Positions 35,990-48,337 of a stretch of 64,000 bases of DNA are shown here, one piece after another. The notes beneath the pieces are model-generated. The model searched no databases and was not told the DNA's origin. It saw nothing but the letters and a program-made list of their open reading frames with translations. Position 1 is the first letter of the stretch, and every line of letters begins with the position of its first letter. The translations under genes were made by a program, and so were the position numbers. Origin of the DNA: Ryuthela nishihirai (taxonomy: Eukaryota; Arthropoda; Arachnida; Araneae; Heptathelidae); the NCBI GenBank assembly GCA_038380435.1, contig JAWZYU010000013.1:9623901-9687900 (forward strand), given 5' to 3'.

Positions 35990-36800
35990 GAAGGGAGATT
36001 AATTCCCCTATAACTATCACAAGAACTACGATCACATTTTTAAAAAATAGGGCTAATAAGAGAATAGTAAAATCCTTAGGAACAACACCTTTATCATAAA
36101 AAATATTCAAAATTTCAGTAGGCCAACTGACAACAAAAGCATTTCAGTGGTGATTTCATCCACCCCTAGGGTTTTATGCAATTATAATTTAGAAGTGGTC
36201 AAAGCGACTTCAGAATGTGATAAAGGGCCAACATTAAAACCAGTAATGCCTATATCCTCATTAAAAACAATGGAAGAATATACTGTTTACAACATTTCTG
36301 AAATGCTCAGCCCACCTAGCCATAACAGAATTTTCACCTTCAATTCCTGTGTACCTGTTCGTTTCATCCCACACAAAACATTAACTATCTGGTACAGCTC
36401 TCTACTGCTGTGCTGCGTGCTTCCTCTGCTTTGTCAGCCAAGCTATCAAGTCCAAGATTCTTATCAGCTGTTAACTTGTCCTTTACACGTTTATAAAGCT
36501 CTTTGTAATACTGTCCATCAGGACTAGTAGGGTGTTGATTCATATTATTTCTGCACTTCCTTCTTTCCGAAATAAGTTTCACAGCTTTATCACTCAAATC
36601 CCTTTGTTTACTCTTTTCCTTTCTCCCCAAAGAGTACTGTTAGTTTCAAAAAGAAAAAAGCCTGCTTAAACTCATCCCATTCTTTCTCAGCTTCAACAGT
36701 AAGCAAACCAAGATTGTCATAATGACTGAATATCCTATCATGGTATGCTTTGGCTACAATTGGATCTTTCAGGGCTTGAGCATTAAAGATAATTCTCTTA

Positions 36801-38505
36801 AAAGTTTACTTGGGCAAGTAAACTATTAAAGAAATTCTAAACAAGTGGATCTGTGTTAGAACCCATTTGTTTAGAAGTTTTCACAATAAGATCCTGCATC
36901 CTGTGATTTAAGCCTATTTTGAGGATGTTAACAATAATCAGCTCCGTTCATCCATTCTCTTAGTAATAAATGAGTATAAAGGTTCTCTATTTGATGAGCT
37001 TTCCGTAGGCAAAAGAGAGAAAAACCAGAAGGGATACATGTTCAATGTTGGAGTCAACGAGAGATATGAATGCTCGTGTTTTGTCTACATGTGCAATATG
37101 GATTAGGCAGTCACATTCTTATGATACTACTGTTGGTGAAATAGTCTTCGTAAATATAGAAGTATGGATTACTGTGTCACTTTGACATGCTTTCGCATGA
37201 TCGTGTGTAGCTTAAAAGAATACAAATTGCCTCAGGCGAATATCGGATGCTGGTTTTCAAACAGAACGAAATATTTCATTTTCTGACATTTTCACACTCT
37301 AACGATGAAACGTTTGAGCTAATGGCTGATTTGGGAAACGTAGATAGCAATCATTAGTAGCTATCCGACGGAAAAAGTTTCCAGTTATCTTTTAAAGCAA
37401 AACAAGTTGCATTTTAGAACGAAGGGGAAATCGCAGATGGGGGAAATCCAGCACTCAAGGGTGTATACCCCTTGGCAGACACACAATTCGCGAAATTTAA
37501 AATTTCAAAACTGAAGAGATCTTTCACCATCAGTTAACTGTGATAAAGAGGAGAGAAAACTTAGCCGAATCCAGGGTTGATGGCGATAATGAATTCCGGG
37601 TGAAGGCACGATCATTTCTCCTCTCATCATTTGTAGATAAGCAACTGGCTTTGTGGGTCTAAATGATAATACTCCTATATCCATATCAAATCCTCAATCA
37701 GCCATGGGCTACGAAGGCCCAAAGTAGGCTGTGAAATTCAGTTCTCGAAACATGATTGGCTAATGAAAGAAAAATGTAAAACGGCTAAAATTATTAATTT
37801 CGGTTGATGTCAAAAGAAATTTTCTAATGATTAAATAGGAAATTCTTTTAAGTGAAGAGGTTGTATCAATTGAGGATTCATAAGAGGCCTGCCTGTGCTT
37901 GGAAACAAGATATCCGAGTTGAAAAACTGTTTGATACAAAAATGATTAAGTAATCAAGATTCTGAATAGATATGCCAAATCACTGAATCTTGGTATTTGT
38001 TCGAACTCACGAATCCAGCACTCAAAGATTCTTCAGACAACTGAAACTGGATTTTAGGGTCAGAAGGTCTTTGGTAAGTATTCTGAACGTATGTGAAACA
38101 ATTTCATGCTCATAGGAAGTAAAACAGTTTCCTACTCATTACGAAGTGAAACTGTTTAAAACTCATTAGTAAGAGAGAACTGAAGCGGATTACCTTTTCA
38201 CCGCTACTGAATTTGTGATGTGAAATGAATAATAAATGATGAAAATGAATAATAAAATCCTTCCTGGTCTAGTGTGGGGTGAGCGCACCTGGCGATTAAG
38301 ACCAGCAGGGCATCTCCTCGTCTATACGTTTGTATGTTGTATGAGAAACCAGGGCAAGCCTAATATAGCTTCTAGGTTATCTCCGTCCATTGTGTAGGAG
38401 AGGGAATACTTCCCTCTCTTAAAAAATAAGAATGATTTAATGAAAAGAAAATAATGACTCTGAAATATTCAATCTCTTCATTTACTAATCAACCCCTTAC
38501 AGCTT
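36801..38505. other. Intergenic DNA, nothing recognised
   Basis: AT-rich sequence upstream of the serine dehydratase gene. I found no exon-like or repeat-like segment that I can defend. Confidence 0.4.
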
Positions 38506-38511
38506 TGGGAT

Positions 38512-38762
38512 ACTTTACCTCTGAGCGGCTTTTTTTGCACACAATGGGCTAAATGGCCAGGTCACAAGGACCCCGAGGGCTCAGAGAAAGTTGGGGGAGG
38601 GGGACCCACTGGAACAGCTGTTGGAAGACACGTGGTAGCCTCGTGTCAAGGCCATCCTGCGTTTCTCTAACTTGCACAGGGTATGACTCTCCCGCACACG
38701 GGAGCACGGCTTAACGTCCCATCCACCGGAAGGCGGCCTTTCCAAGTCCACAGGTGACCCTT
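38512..38762 (-). mobile_element. SINE family A, head-less copy
   Basis: The body runs from 'tttacctctgagcggc' to 'ggcctttccaagtccacagg' with the tRNA-like head missing, as in the copy at 5753-6026. No clear duplication is visible. Confidence 0.85.
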
Positions 38763-40668
38763 AACAGGTTAAGGAAACTTTGAACCTTCTTTAAAGTTCT
38801 TTGAATGTTCTTAAAGAATCGTGAAACTTTAAGAACATTTTATACATTGAGTTTGTACGATCGAATATCACCTCTGGCGATGATTAGTCGAACTTACCGC
38901 TGGCGAACGAACTTACCGCTGGCAGTCGATGGACCCTGATGCTGCAAATGATCGAGGAACCATCGGCAGTCGAGTTTTATCAGCAGAATTATCAGCTCTT
39001 ATCAGTTGACGTGGCTCAAATGGCCCTAGTCATGGAGTGACGCAATTGAAGGAGACGATACGACGAGATAATTTTCTGAATCGAAAGAAAGATAAAAAAA
39101 AAAAATCCAAAATGAGAAAATTGTCCATTCGTGATTGAAGCAACGATCGCATCATTATCTGTCGACTTTGTTCTTCTGTTCCCGGGGTCGGGAGATTGGC
39201 AATCGTTTCAGTTCATCTGGAAAATTGGCTGAGAATATAAACCGATACGAAAAAAAATGGAATAAATATTTAAAATAGGCCTCCAATAAATAAATAAAAA
39301 CCAGTGTGATATTTCGCATAAATACTTGGGAGTAGTTAAATATTTGAAAAACATAAAAATATATCAAACATCTGAAATGGTACATAATTGGACCCCCCCC
39401 CTGTTGTTTAATACGCCTCGTTATTTTACTGCGAAGCTAAATTTCAGGCTGTGCAATATTCAAAATAAGCATATCGCGAAAATTAGTTTACACAGAAATT
39501 TAATAAATCGCACACACAGTGACCATCTATGTTAATCTGATTGAAGGTAAGTTAAAGGAAAGGTAGGATATTTAGGTCGAACATTGTTTTATGCTCCTTT
39601 GAATTTTTTCGCATGCAGTGTTATGGAGTTTCATTTCAGTTTCGTTGCTATCTTTTTATAACCTTCGGTCTCTCTCGTGGAACCTCTTCTTCCTCATTCA
39701 GCGATAGCGAAGGTGTCGCCATCTGTTATCCACCTGTTGCAACAAAATGCAAAATCAATCCGATGATGCCATTTGAAAAAACCTGCATCAGATGATTGCA
39801 AAACCTGCATCAGGAATTGCATTTTCTGAGGCCTTTAGGCCTAGAAAATTTAGAACGACAATGTAGATACATGAAACAACAAACAAATGTTAATTAAAAA
39901 AAATAATTTATTAATATTTATATATTTTAATTTAGAATATTTTTTCATCAAATTTGATTTAATTTTATCGTGGTATTCACCAATGATAAGTGACTAAGCC
40001 TACAAATGAAACTGACATTGAGTTCAGTATTCACATAAAGCTTTTCTTTCAGCTTCCTTTAAAAGAGTTGGAATTGTAATAAACTCTTATGAAACAGAAT
40101 GAGATCAAAAAATGTTTTAATGTTGTAGCAAACGTGGCTGTAAATCGAAAACTTTCAATTATTGTGATATTTGATGTGAATGATGATTCTTTCATCTTCC
40201 GTTCGTTCTTTCGGTTAAGATTAAACGATGACAATGCCGACGCATGCTGATATCGTAACAGGTAATTCAAACAATTCATTTCCGTAATTTTCAGTTTCGT
40301 AAGAGTGAAGATTGCTAGACACGGGGCGAATAAAAGCAGAGTCTGCCTGCTCTGCTCTGGGTTTTCATTTCTCATTTGATTTAAAGTTGGAGGTTGAGAT
40401 ATTTTTATGCGCCAGGTTTTATGTTTCATCGCTACTAAATTGCAACAATTCTTTTCTTCTGATTGCTGGAATTCATTAGATTCTGCACTAGCAAAAAAAA
40501 AATATGGATTTTTGGCCCCAATATGGTATTATGATATGCCGGAAGTGTCTATCTGGTAAGACTGGAAGTTTTCTTGGTAAATATCATCCTAAAAAATTGC
40601 TCCTTCGACCCTTATGGCATGAATGCGTTTCGAAATATAAATATTTTTTCTTTTAAAAAATAATATAT
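38763..40668. other. Intergenic DNA, nothing recognised
   Basis: AT-rich, with a C9 run near 39393 and short poly-A runs. No gene evidence. Confidence 0.4.
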
Positions 40669-40669
40669 A

Positions 40670-42090
40670 ATAAATATCCCCTCAAGCAGCTGCTTGACAC
40701 AGAGGTCTGAAAGGAGCCTGCCAGTTTAATACGCCATAGCAGAAGATCTGAGAGGATGGCAGGACCTCAGCAGAAGGACAACACACACATCGAAGCCTTA
40801 TCCGGGCTCAGAAGGACAACACACACATCGATGCCTTATCCGGGCTCAGAAGGACAACACACACATCGATGCCTTATCCGGGCTCAGAAGGACAACACAC
40901 ACATCGATGCCTTATCCGGGCTCAGAAGGACAACACACACATCGATGCCTTATCCGGGCTCAGAAGGACAACACACACATCGATGCCTTATCCGGGCTCA
41001 GAAGGACAACACACACATCGAAGCCTTATCCGGGCTCAGAAGGACAACACACACACATCGATGCCTTATCCGGGCTCAGAAGGACAACACACACATCGAT
41101 GCCTTATCCGGGCTCAGAAGGACAACACACACATCGATGCCTTATCCGGGCTCAGAAGGACAACACACACATCGATGCCTTATCCGGGCTCAGAAGGACA
41201 ATACACACACACATCGATGCCTTATCCGATCTCAGAAGGACAACACACACATCGATGCCTTATCCGGGCTCAGAAGGACAACACACACATCGATGCCTTA
41301 TCCGGGCTCAGAAGGACAACACACACATCGATGCCTTATCCGGGCTCAGAAGGACAACACACACATCGATGCCTTATCCGGGCTCAGAAGGACAACACAC
41401 ACATCGATGCCTTATCCGGGCTCAGAAGGACAACACACACATCGATGCCTTATCCGGGCTCAGAAGGACAACACACACATCGATGCCTTATCCGGGCTCA
41501 GAAGGACAATACACACACACATCGATGCCTTATCCGATCTCAGAAGGACAACACACACATCGATGCCTTATCCGGGCTCAGAAGGACAACACACACATCG
41601 ATGCCTTATCCGGGCTCAGAAGGACAACACACACATCGATGCCTTATCCGGGCTCAGAAGGACAACACACACATCGATGCCTTATCCGGGCTCAGAAGGA
41701 CAACACACACATCGATGCCTTATCCGGGCTCAGAAGGACAATACACACACACATCGATGCCTTATCCGATCTCAGAAGGACAACACACACATCGATGCCT
41801 TATCCGGGCTCAGAAGGACAACACACACATCGATGCCTTATCCGGGCTCAGAAGGACAACACACACATCGATGCCTTATCCGGGCTCAGAAGGACAACAC
41901 ACACATCGATGCCTTATCCGGGCTCAGAAGGACAACACACACATCGATGCCTTATCCGGGCTCAGAAGGACAACACACACATTGATGCCTTATCCAGGCT
42001 CAGAAGGACAAACACACATCGATGCCTTATCTGGGCTCAGAACTCAGAACAGTAGCCAAGAGCGCTAACCACCCGGTCACGAGACGGTTT
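40670..42090 (-). mobile_element. SINE family B with a giant internal tandem expansion
   Basis: The left part (cccctcaagcagctgcttg through 'gacctcagcagaa') and the right part ('cagtagccaagagcgctaaccacccggtcacg') are an ordinary SINE B. The roughly 38 bp just inside the tRNA-like B box have expanded to about 33 copies, growing a 0.2 kb SINE to about 1.4 kb. Confidence 0.9.
40777..42045. repeat. 38-bp minisatellite inside SINE B, about 33 copies
   Basis: The unit is 'aggacaacacacacatcg' followed by 'atgccttatccgggctcaga'. A variant pair (caatacacacacacatcg, tatccgatctcag) recurs near 41200, 41507 and 41740, so whole multi-unit blocks were duplicated. Because 38 is not a multiple of 3 and the unit has no stop codons, all three plus frames stay open for about 400 codons. 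Confidence 0.97.
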
Positions 42091-42094
42091 TATT

Positions 42095-43900
42095 CTTTTA
42101 GAGTATGAAAATTAAAGGTTTAATGTGCTGCGCGGCCCTATCCAATGACTTCGAGGTCATATTCTGAAAAATTTGATATAATCACCAGATGGCAGCACTG
42201 AACTTGGGTACTAGAAATGAACCCGAACCATTTCGACAACTCTTGAGCCAGACCACTATTCCGACACAACTATTCTCTGATGAATCATAAGATAAATAGA
42301 GAGAAACGAATGTCGCTAATCACTTATTCTATTCTTATATTATTAATTATAATCATTATACGATAAAATTGAAATGTTAATGCTATCTGGAATAAAAAAT
42401 ATTTCAATAGTAGATAGTGGAAGTTCTAGATAACATTAAAAACGCAAAGAACCCCTCATTTATTAAAGATACAAAATATGTAAAAAATAATGAAAAATTT
42501 CATGCTTCATTTTAATAGCTCAAGATTTATTAAAAGGTTGAAACAATTTTATATTTTTTTCAAAGTTGCAAGAAAATTTGAAATTTAAATTATTCTGAGC
42601 CCGAGTCCGAATTATTGGATGGATACCTCTAAAAGTATCAATAGCTCGTGAGCTGCTTTATACCCATGGATGGCAGAAGGAATGGGGAGATGTTATGACG
42701 TGCTTGAATCTGTTTTCTTGGATGGCCTAAGAAGATAAGGATGCTATTTAAGTTCCGAAATGGGAAGTCTCTCTGTGTGTGTGTGTGTGTGTGTGGGGGG
42801 GGGGGGTTAATCACACAATCTCTTCAATTCGTACTCCATTGGCACTTGCTTAGAGCTTTCAAGAATTTGCAGTTACTGTCTTTTCGAGAAATATTTTTCC
42901 TCACTAAATACGTCGATTTCGCAGAAAAGTTATAATAAATCATTTATAAAATATTAAAAAGTATATTTCATAATTCACAGAATAAATGCAAATTCTCAGG
43001 GATTAACAACTTATTTATTGTCCCTTTTTCCATTTTTAAAAGTAAGATTCACTTAAAAATGGGCACTTCAAATACACACCCGGACACAGAAGTTGCAACC
43101 CCCCTAAAGGTGAATGCAGTAACGCAAAATCATTATCACACGTAGCACCAGATTTTCTGTGCCATCAGACACGTACACAGGATTTAGTTTCGTGTGTGTG
43201 TGTGGGGGGGGGGGGAGAAAATTTAGTTTTGGGAGTCTGAGAATAAAACTTGAGTAGGATGTTTCCCAATTACTAAAATATATCATCGAAGAGGAAAGGT
43301 TAAAATTCTATGTGGAATAAAATTTTACAATTGTTTTTTAAATCTATTTCTAATGTTGGACATAAACTGCGGTGCTAAAATAAAAATACACACAGACAAC
43401 TGTTTCAGATTTCAAAGCAAGTAGACTAAGTTTGAGATTTCGTAAAAGTCGACCGAATTCGGACCCACTTCGGGTCCACATCCTGCGTCTCCATTTGGAG
43501 AATGAAGAGCGGAAAATGCCTCAGAGCACTAACAGCGACTTGCATGCATCGATGCCAACGGGGGTCATACCCTTTATTGAGAGCCCATATTGGGGGCCCC
43601 TAGACACACACCCTTAATAAGCAGGTAAGTCACTTTGCAATTAATCATTACTACCTCTCAATATACTCTACCCAGTTTCACCGAGTTTCGAGGCTTGCTT
43701 CAAGGTGTTGCAAATTTTGTGTCCATGAGTGTATTTTTTCCAAGATACAGGAAGTACTGCAATATGACATATTCTTTTGGGAGGACATATTGCATTAGAA
43801 TATAGCCATTGTTCTCGATACAATATTTTACTACCGATTTGTACTAATATATGGAATTTGCGGGTATTATATATGGGATATTTGCGGGTATTTTTATGGT
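42095..43900. other. Intergenic AT-rich DNA with two GT/G microsatellites
   Basis: GT runs followed by G tracts lie at 42772-42807 and 43193-43214. No gene is recognised. Confidence 0.5.
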
Positions 43901-43905
43901 ATTAG

Positions 43906-44575
43906 TATATGTTACCGCTAAAGTGCAGAAATCAGTTATTCTACAGATTATCTAGGTATTGTGCAGATTAACTAGGGTGATCCGTTAACGTGCAGAAAAT
44001 TATTTCATTTCTGAAATTATCTAGGTAATCTGCAAATTACCTGGATAATCTGCACATTACCTACTAGGCACTCGTTAAAGTGAAAATAAGATCTTTGCTG
44101 GAACAACAGGAACGTTTCTGTACGCTTAAATTAACATAATGTTATTTATCTAGTGTCCGAGAGTAGAGTTGAAACCAGGGTCATCCCTCTGTCAACATGA
44201 ATCAGTCGTCCGAATTATAAAAAACGCCCCCAAAATGAGCAGGCCAAGTGAGAACGAATCATTTTAGTGATTATCGTTATCAAGAATGAATCACTTTACC
44301 GATTCGTTCTCACTTGGCCTCCGCTCATCCGGGGCGTTTTTTATAATGCGGACGAGTGAATCACGTGACACGAAGATTCATATTCAAGAGATTCACCACT
44401 ATGAGAGAAACAAACTTTTGAACTTTAACGATACGGAAGCCGTTAATGTGCACATTACCTAGGTAAAATGCGGAAAACTCTTGATTCCGCACGTTAACGG
44501 AGCAAATCAGTTAATCTGCAGATTAGCTAGGTAATGTGCACATTAACGGCTTTCGAGCTTTAGCGGTAACATATA
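43906..44575. mobile_element. Foldback MITE with nested inner palindrome
   Basis: The outer ends tatatgttaccgctaaag and ctttagcggtaacatata are perfect inverted repeats. Sub-terminal parts are built from repeated 'gttaacgtgc', 'gcacattacctaggtaat' and 'cagattaactag' motifs in inverted order. An inner palindrome (about 44203-44272 against 44286-44356) contains 'ataaaaaacgcccc' and 'ggccaagtgagaacgaatc'. There is no coding capacity. The TATAT/ATATA flanks may be the insertion target. Confidence 0.8.
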
Positions 44576-44767
44576 TATTTTAAATCATAATGTGCTCCCT
44601 TCCATAACACTATATCAATTACTGAATATCTGATATGAATCGCCAAGGAAAAAAGAAATCCGTTTTATTTCCAATTGAAAATATTAAATAACTTTTGCCC
44701 TATTGAATTTAAATTAGCACGTTTGAAATTTTTTTCTGTCACAAAGGTGTTTGGAAAATTTTATGTA

Positions 44768-46013
44768 CAGGGTAGCCCAAAATATACCTACCAAGTTTAC
44801 ATTAAATTTTCTTCACAACGAGTGCTATGATTTCAAGAAACCTTGTTGACGCACACTGTATCCCCTTATGCCATTGGTTGATCATGTGTTTTCATTTGAT
44901 TTTCTAGATACCAAAAAATGTCTGCCTCTACTACCGAGCAGCCGATATTGCTCATCGAAGGCCCAGAGAAGGTGAGAAGAGCTTTCCACCTAAATTATGG
45001 TGTCAAAGTTTGGCCGAAAAGGCAGAAAATTTCGAATCTCGTCAAGAATTTCGCAAGACAGGATCCGTTTTGGACGATTGCTCTTGAAAGCGCTAGGCCT
45101 TCAACGTCAAGGCGAGGAACCAATATTTAAAAAGTAGGAGTAATGTCCGAAAGAAGCCGAAGAGTCCACCAGACGAGAATCTGAAGAGCTGGGGATCAAA
45201 GGTAACAATTTTCTGCGAATTCTTAAGGTAGATATTCATTTGTTTTCATCCGGATCTCTTCAGGATGCTAACATCTGAGCAAGATTAGATTTCGCAAAAG
45301 TAGCGATCATTAAAATCAAGCAATCGAAAATGGTCTCATCTGATTTTCTGACGAGGAGCATGCTCATCTTGATAGAATTGGATTATTTGGGGGTCAGGAA
45401 CTCATCATGTTACCATGACTGCAAATTTTCATTCAAAATGTGTGACTGTTTGGTGCGCCTTCTCAAAACTTGGAATTTATGGGACAGTTTTCATCGAAGA
45501 AAATGTCCCCTCAGAGACATATCAAAACGTCTTTTAAAACGATTCCTTTCCTTTCGATCAGGGCTTCTGAAATTCACAGGCCGTTCTTTAATGCAACACA
45601 GTGATCGTCCTCATTTGCCTGGAATCAATTTGAACTCTTTTGATGATCATTTTCCTGCAGTGCATCGCTGCCTTCAGCTACGGAAAATATTAAGGAAGAG
45701 AATTGGATTTGTCTGATTATTCTCGAGATCTGAATGCTTGCGACTTCTTCATACGGGAACATCTCAAAGAGGGTTTTGAAGAGCTCCAAGTATTTATTGA
45801 GTGGGAAATCTTCGCCATTCCAAGTGATGTCCTTCAAAGTGTGGTGTCAAACTTTGGGATGAGATTGCGAAAGAACGTCAAAGTTGAGGATGAACACCTT
45901 GGACACAATGCAATAAAAATGGCTTGAGATGCTCATTTGAATAAGAATTTTATGCCTCATCTTTTAGATGAAATAAACCATTAATCTTGGTAAATACATT
46001 GTGGACCATTCCG
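44768..46013 (+). mobile_element. Decayed mariner-like element
   Basis: The ends share diverged inverted repeats (cagggtagcccaaaatatac...taccaag against the complement of cttggtaaatacattgtggac). The interior holds the transposase relic. The exact ends are uncertain because the repeats are imperfect. Confidence 0.65.
44918..45927 (+). pseudogene. Mariner-like transposase remnant
   Basis: An N-terminal block (KVRRAFHLNYGVKVWPKRQKI, helix-turn-helix type) lies at 44918-45130. After several frame changes, a C-terminal block DLSDYSRDLNACDFFIREHLKEGFEELQ at about 45703-45790 matches the 'PRSPDLNPCDFFLWG.LK..V' signature of mariner-like DD transposases. IPSDVLQSVVSNFGMRLRK matches the usual C-terminal helix. 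It is inactive. Confidence 0.65.
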
Positions 46014-46015
46014 TA

Positions 46016-47425
46016 TGGATATAATTTTTACGGTTATTGCACTACAATAGCTTATAATAATCTTATTGACAATACAAAAAAATTAAGCGATCCATGTGCT
46101 TATTTGGAAAAATATTTTATTTAAGGAGAGACTTTTTAAGATCATCAAAACACCAACAATATTGAAAAAAAGTATAACGAAAGATAATATCTTCATATGC
46201 ATAGATGATGAAAATTAGATTTCCTCAATCTAGTGTCTGACCGTCTCAAAACACCTTTCAATAGATTTATTATATTTTACTTGCAATTATTATGACTTAT
46301 TATTTAAATGTAGTTATAAACGATACATTTCGCCGAAAGCCTTACACAAGATTCAATTCGCTATTCTTTCTCGATTCTGAGAAACCATTAAATGTTTCCC
46401 ACATAAACTAAATATTCTTATCGTCTTCTCCATTTAATTTTAATTTTTACCATCCCAATATTTATCTTTGTCGACGTCCCTGCAGTTAAACATCACGTCA
46501 TTCATTGACGGTAAAAAGAAACAATTTAAATGAAGCCATTTTTATCTACGGAAAAGGTTTTTCTTTCCCTTCTTCTAAGTATAAACCATCTCTGCCCAAA
46601 ATACAGTTTTAAAGCCTCACTTAAAGTGGAATACAATCCGTGCAATCCATCAAAGCGTTTTGACCGCGTCTCGCGACTTTAGCTTTACACGTGTGACCTT
46701 CAGCGTTATGACGTCATATCCGTCTACCATCTTACTGGTCCATGTTTATACTTAGGTACCTAATTATAAAAAGTGAAACATATACCTTCTCTTTTCAGGT
46801 TTTTGAACCTACAATTAAGAATTTAGCACATCACATTCAAAACTATTGATTAATAACAATGTAATATTGGATATTAATTTTAGCATATTTCTGTGCGTGT
46901 ATGCTTCGAGGCAAAGAATGTCTCGGGAGTCTTCACGAAAATGCTAAGACGGTAAAAAATTTCTAGGATTAGAGAATCGAATTTCTAGTTGTGCTTAATT
47001 ATTGTATTACGGCAATTACATGCTTTATCAGCAATAAAAAATAAATATTTCATCAGCATTCCTTTTCCATCTCCATTATTTTTCGTTTCGCTTGGGCCTC
47101 CTTTGAAATTATTCTGTAGCTACGTGCCTGTTAAAACAACATTTTTTAGCATATTTAAGAAATGAAATTAACCCTATAGAAATAGAAAAAAAATCCTCTG
47201 GTCGTAAAGCATGCTTGAAAGTGCTGCCATCTAGGATTAGTTTTGTATACATTAATAGCAGAGAATTTTAAACTAATTTCGATAATCGATTAATTTGACA
47301 AATATTTTCATTTATATTTATTCAAAAGAAATAAATAAAATGCAACTAGTTTATACATTTACGAAAGTAAAAGGCACTGCAGCTAATTTTGGAAAACAAA
47401 AAAAACTTCGAGATTACTCTTAATC
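46016..47425. other. AT-rich intergenic DNA, nothing recognised
   Basis: No repeat family or coding segment was recognised. Confidence 0.45.
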
Positions 47426-47427
47426 AA

Positions 47428-47580
47428 CACACTTCCTAGTCCTTATAGAAAGCAAAGAGCTTAAACATGTCAAAGGATCAGTTAACAGCTGATAAGAATC
47501 TTTGTCTTGATAGCTTGGCTGACAAAGCAGAGGAACAGCGGGGGGGGGGGGTCGTACCAGAAAATTAATCTTTTGTGTGC
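47428..47580 (+). mobile_element. LINE family A fragment
   Basis: About 150 bp match the linker of the family A LINE (gatcagttaacagctgataagaatctttg, then the DSLADKAEE-coding part). A run of ten G replaces the segment after 'gaggaacagc'. Confidence 0.85.
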
Positions 47581-47804
47581 GAAGAAATAGGCCACTCAAT
47601 AAAAACAATTTTTTTCAGCTAATTATTTCAAATGTTTACAGCACTCTTTCCTGTGATACTTTAGTATTGTAATATTGATATAACGCTGCGAGCCCGAGTG
47701 ACAGATATTACTACCATGAAACGTGGCAGCTTGGCTGTCCCATTCCCTGCCAATAGATGGCGCAAATAATGAATGCATATAATGTCACTTATTGTCAGTT
47801 TCTG

Positions 47805-47872
47805 ATGGTCCAGCGGTCATGACGCCCAGAATGCTTCTGGAAGGCGTGGGTTCGCTTCCCACTAAGAACAAC
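47805..47872 (+). other. tRNA-like sequence, possible SINE head
   Basis: A box-like TGGTCCAGCGGTCA and B box GGTTCGCTTCC lie about 40 bp apart, with a possible anticodon stem (ccag/ctgg) between them. There is no complete acceptor stem, so it is more likely a SINE head or tRNA pseudogene than a working tRNA. Confidence 0.4.
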
Positions 47873-47888
47873 AATATTTTTCAACTAA

Positions 47889-48330
47889 TTATTGGCAGTT
47901 AGGATAAACACGGTAAGGCCTTGCTGTCAGGTCTATCCTCTCGACGAGAATAGAGTGGGTATTTCCATCTACGTGGATGACATCTGCGTCTGGTTCCCCA
48001 GCCAGGACCCCTCCTATGCTCAGCTCAAGATGAAACGAGCTTTAGCCACTGTTGTCAAGTCTTTCGACAACCTCAGCCTCAATCTTTCTACTGATAAGAC
48101 TGGCCATGGTTCTCACGAAGAGATGCCTTCCGCCCACCTTCCCTGGCTTCATGCTTGGGCCAGACCACATCAAGGTTGTCAAACAACTTAAGTTCTTTAG
48201 TGTGGTACTGAACAACGGGCTGACCTGGGGATCTGACATCCAGCATCTTAAGACAGTTGCCACAGCGCAGAGAAATATACTGTCTTTCCTTGCTGGTACA
48301 GTCCCTCAAAAAACTATCCGAACGCTTTGT
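47889..48330 (+). pseudogene. Non-LTR reverse transcriptase fragment (jockey/I/R1-like)
   Basis: The frame at 47892 reads GISIYVDDICVWF, the RT palm motif with YVDD catalytic Asp residues, and NLSLNLSTDKT. The next frame (48052 on) gives KQLKFFSVVLNNGLTWGSDIQHL and RNILSFLAGT, the standard thumb region of jockey/I-type elements. There is a frameshift between the two parts. It runs straight into the left arm of the large inverted repeat at 48299. Confidence 0.75.
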
Positions 48331-48337
48331 GTCAGAG

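Larger units (their letters stand above)
33745..36800 (-). mobile_element. LINE family A, copy 3, with Tc1 and SINE nested in it
   Basis: On the minus strand, pieces at 33745-34290, 35483-35599 and 36001-36800 rejoin into one colinear LINE homologous to the copy at 4.7-8.6 kb. They cover the linker (SDKAVKLISERRK), the RT palm block FIDFKKAFDYVD near 34200, and the SVPVKF block near 35590. The inserts are a Tc1 (34291-35482) and a SINE (35611-35989). The 5' end is truncated near 36.8 kb. Confidence 0.85.

Noticed and set aside
40777..42045. CRISPR-like regular repeats
   Set aside because: There are no unique spacers between units, only direct head-to-tail repetition; the same holds for 32385-33085 and 59277-61803, and the genome is animal.
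40756..42068. Three overlapping open frames of about 380-410 codons
   Set aside because: They come from a stop-free 38-bp minisatellite read in all three frames; period and frame shift show repeat, not protein.
47805..47872. Functional tRNA gene
   Set aside because: A and B boxes are present but I cannot fold a full cloverleaf with an acceptor stem; reported only as a tRNA-like sequence.
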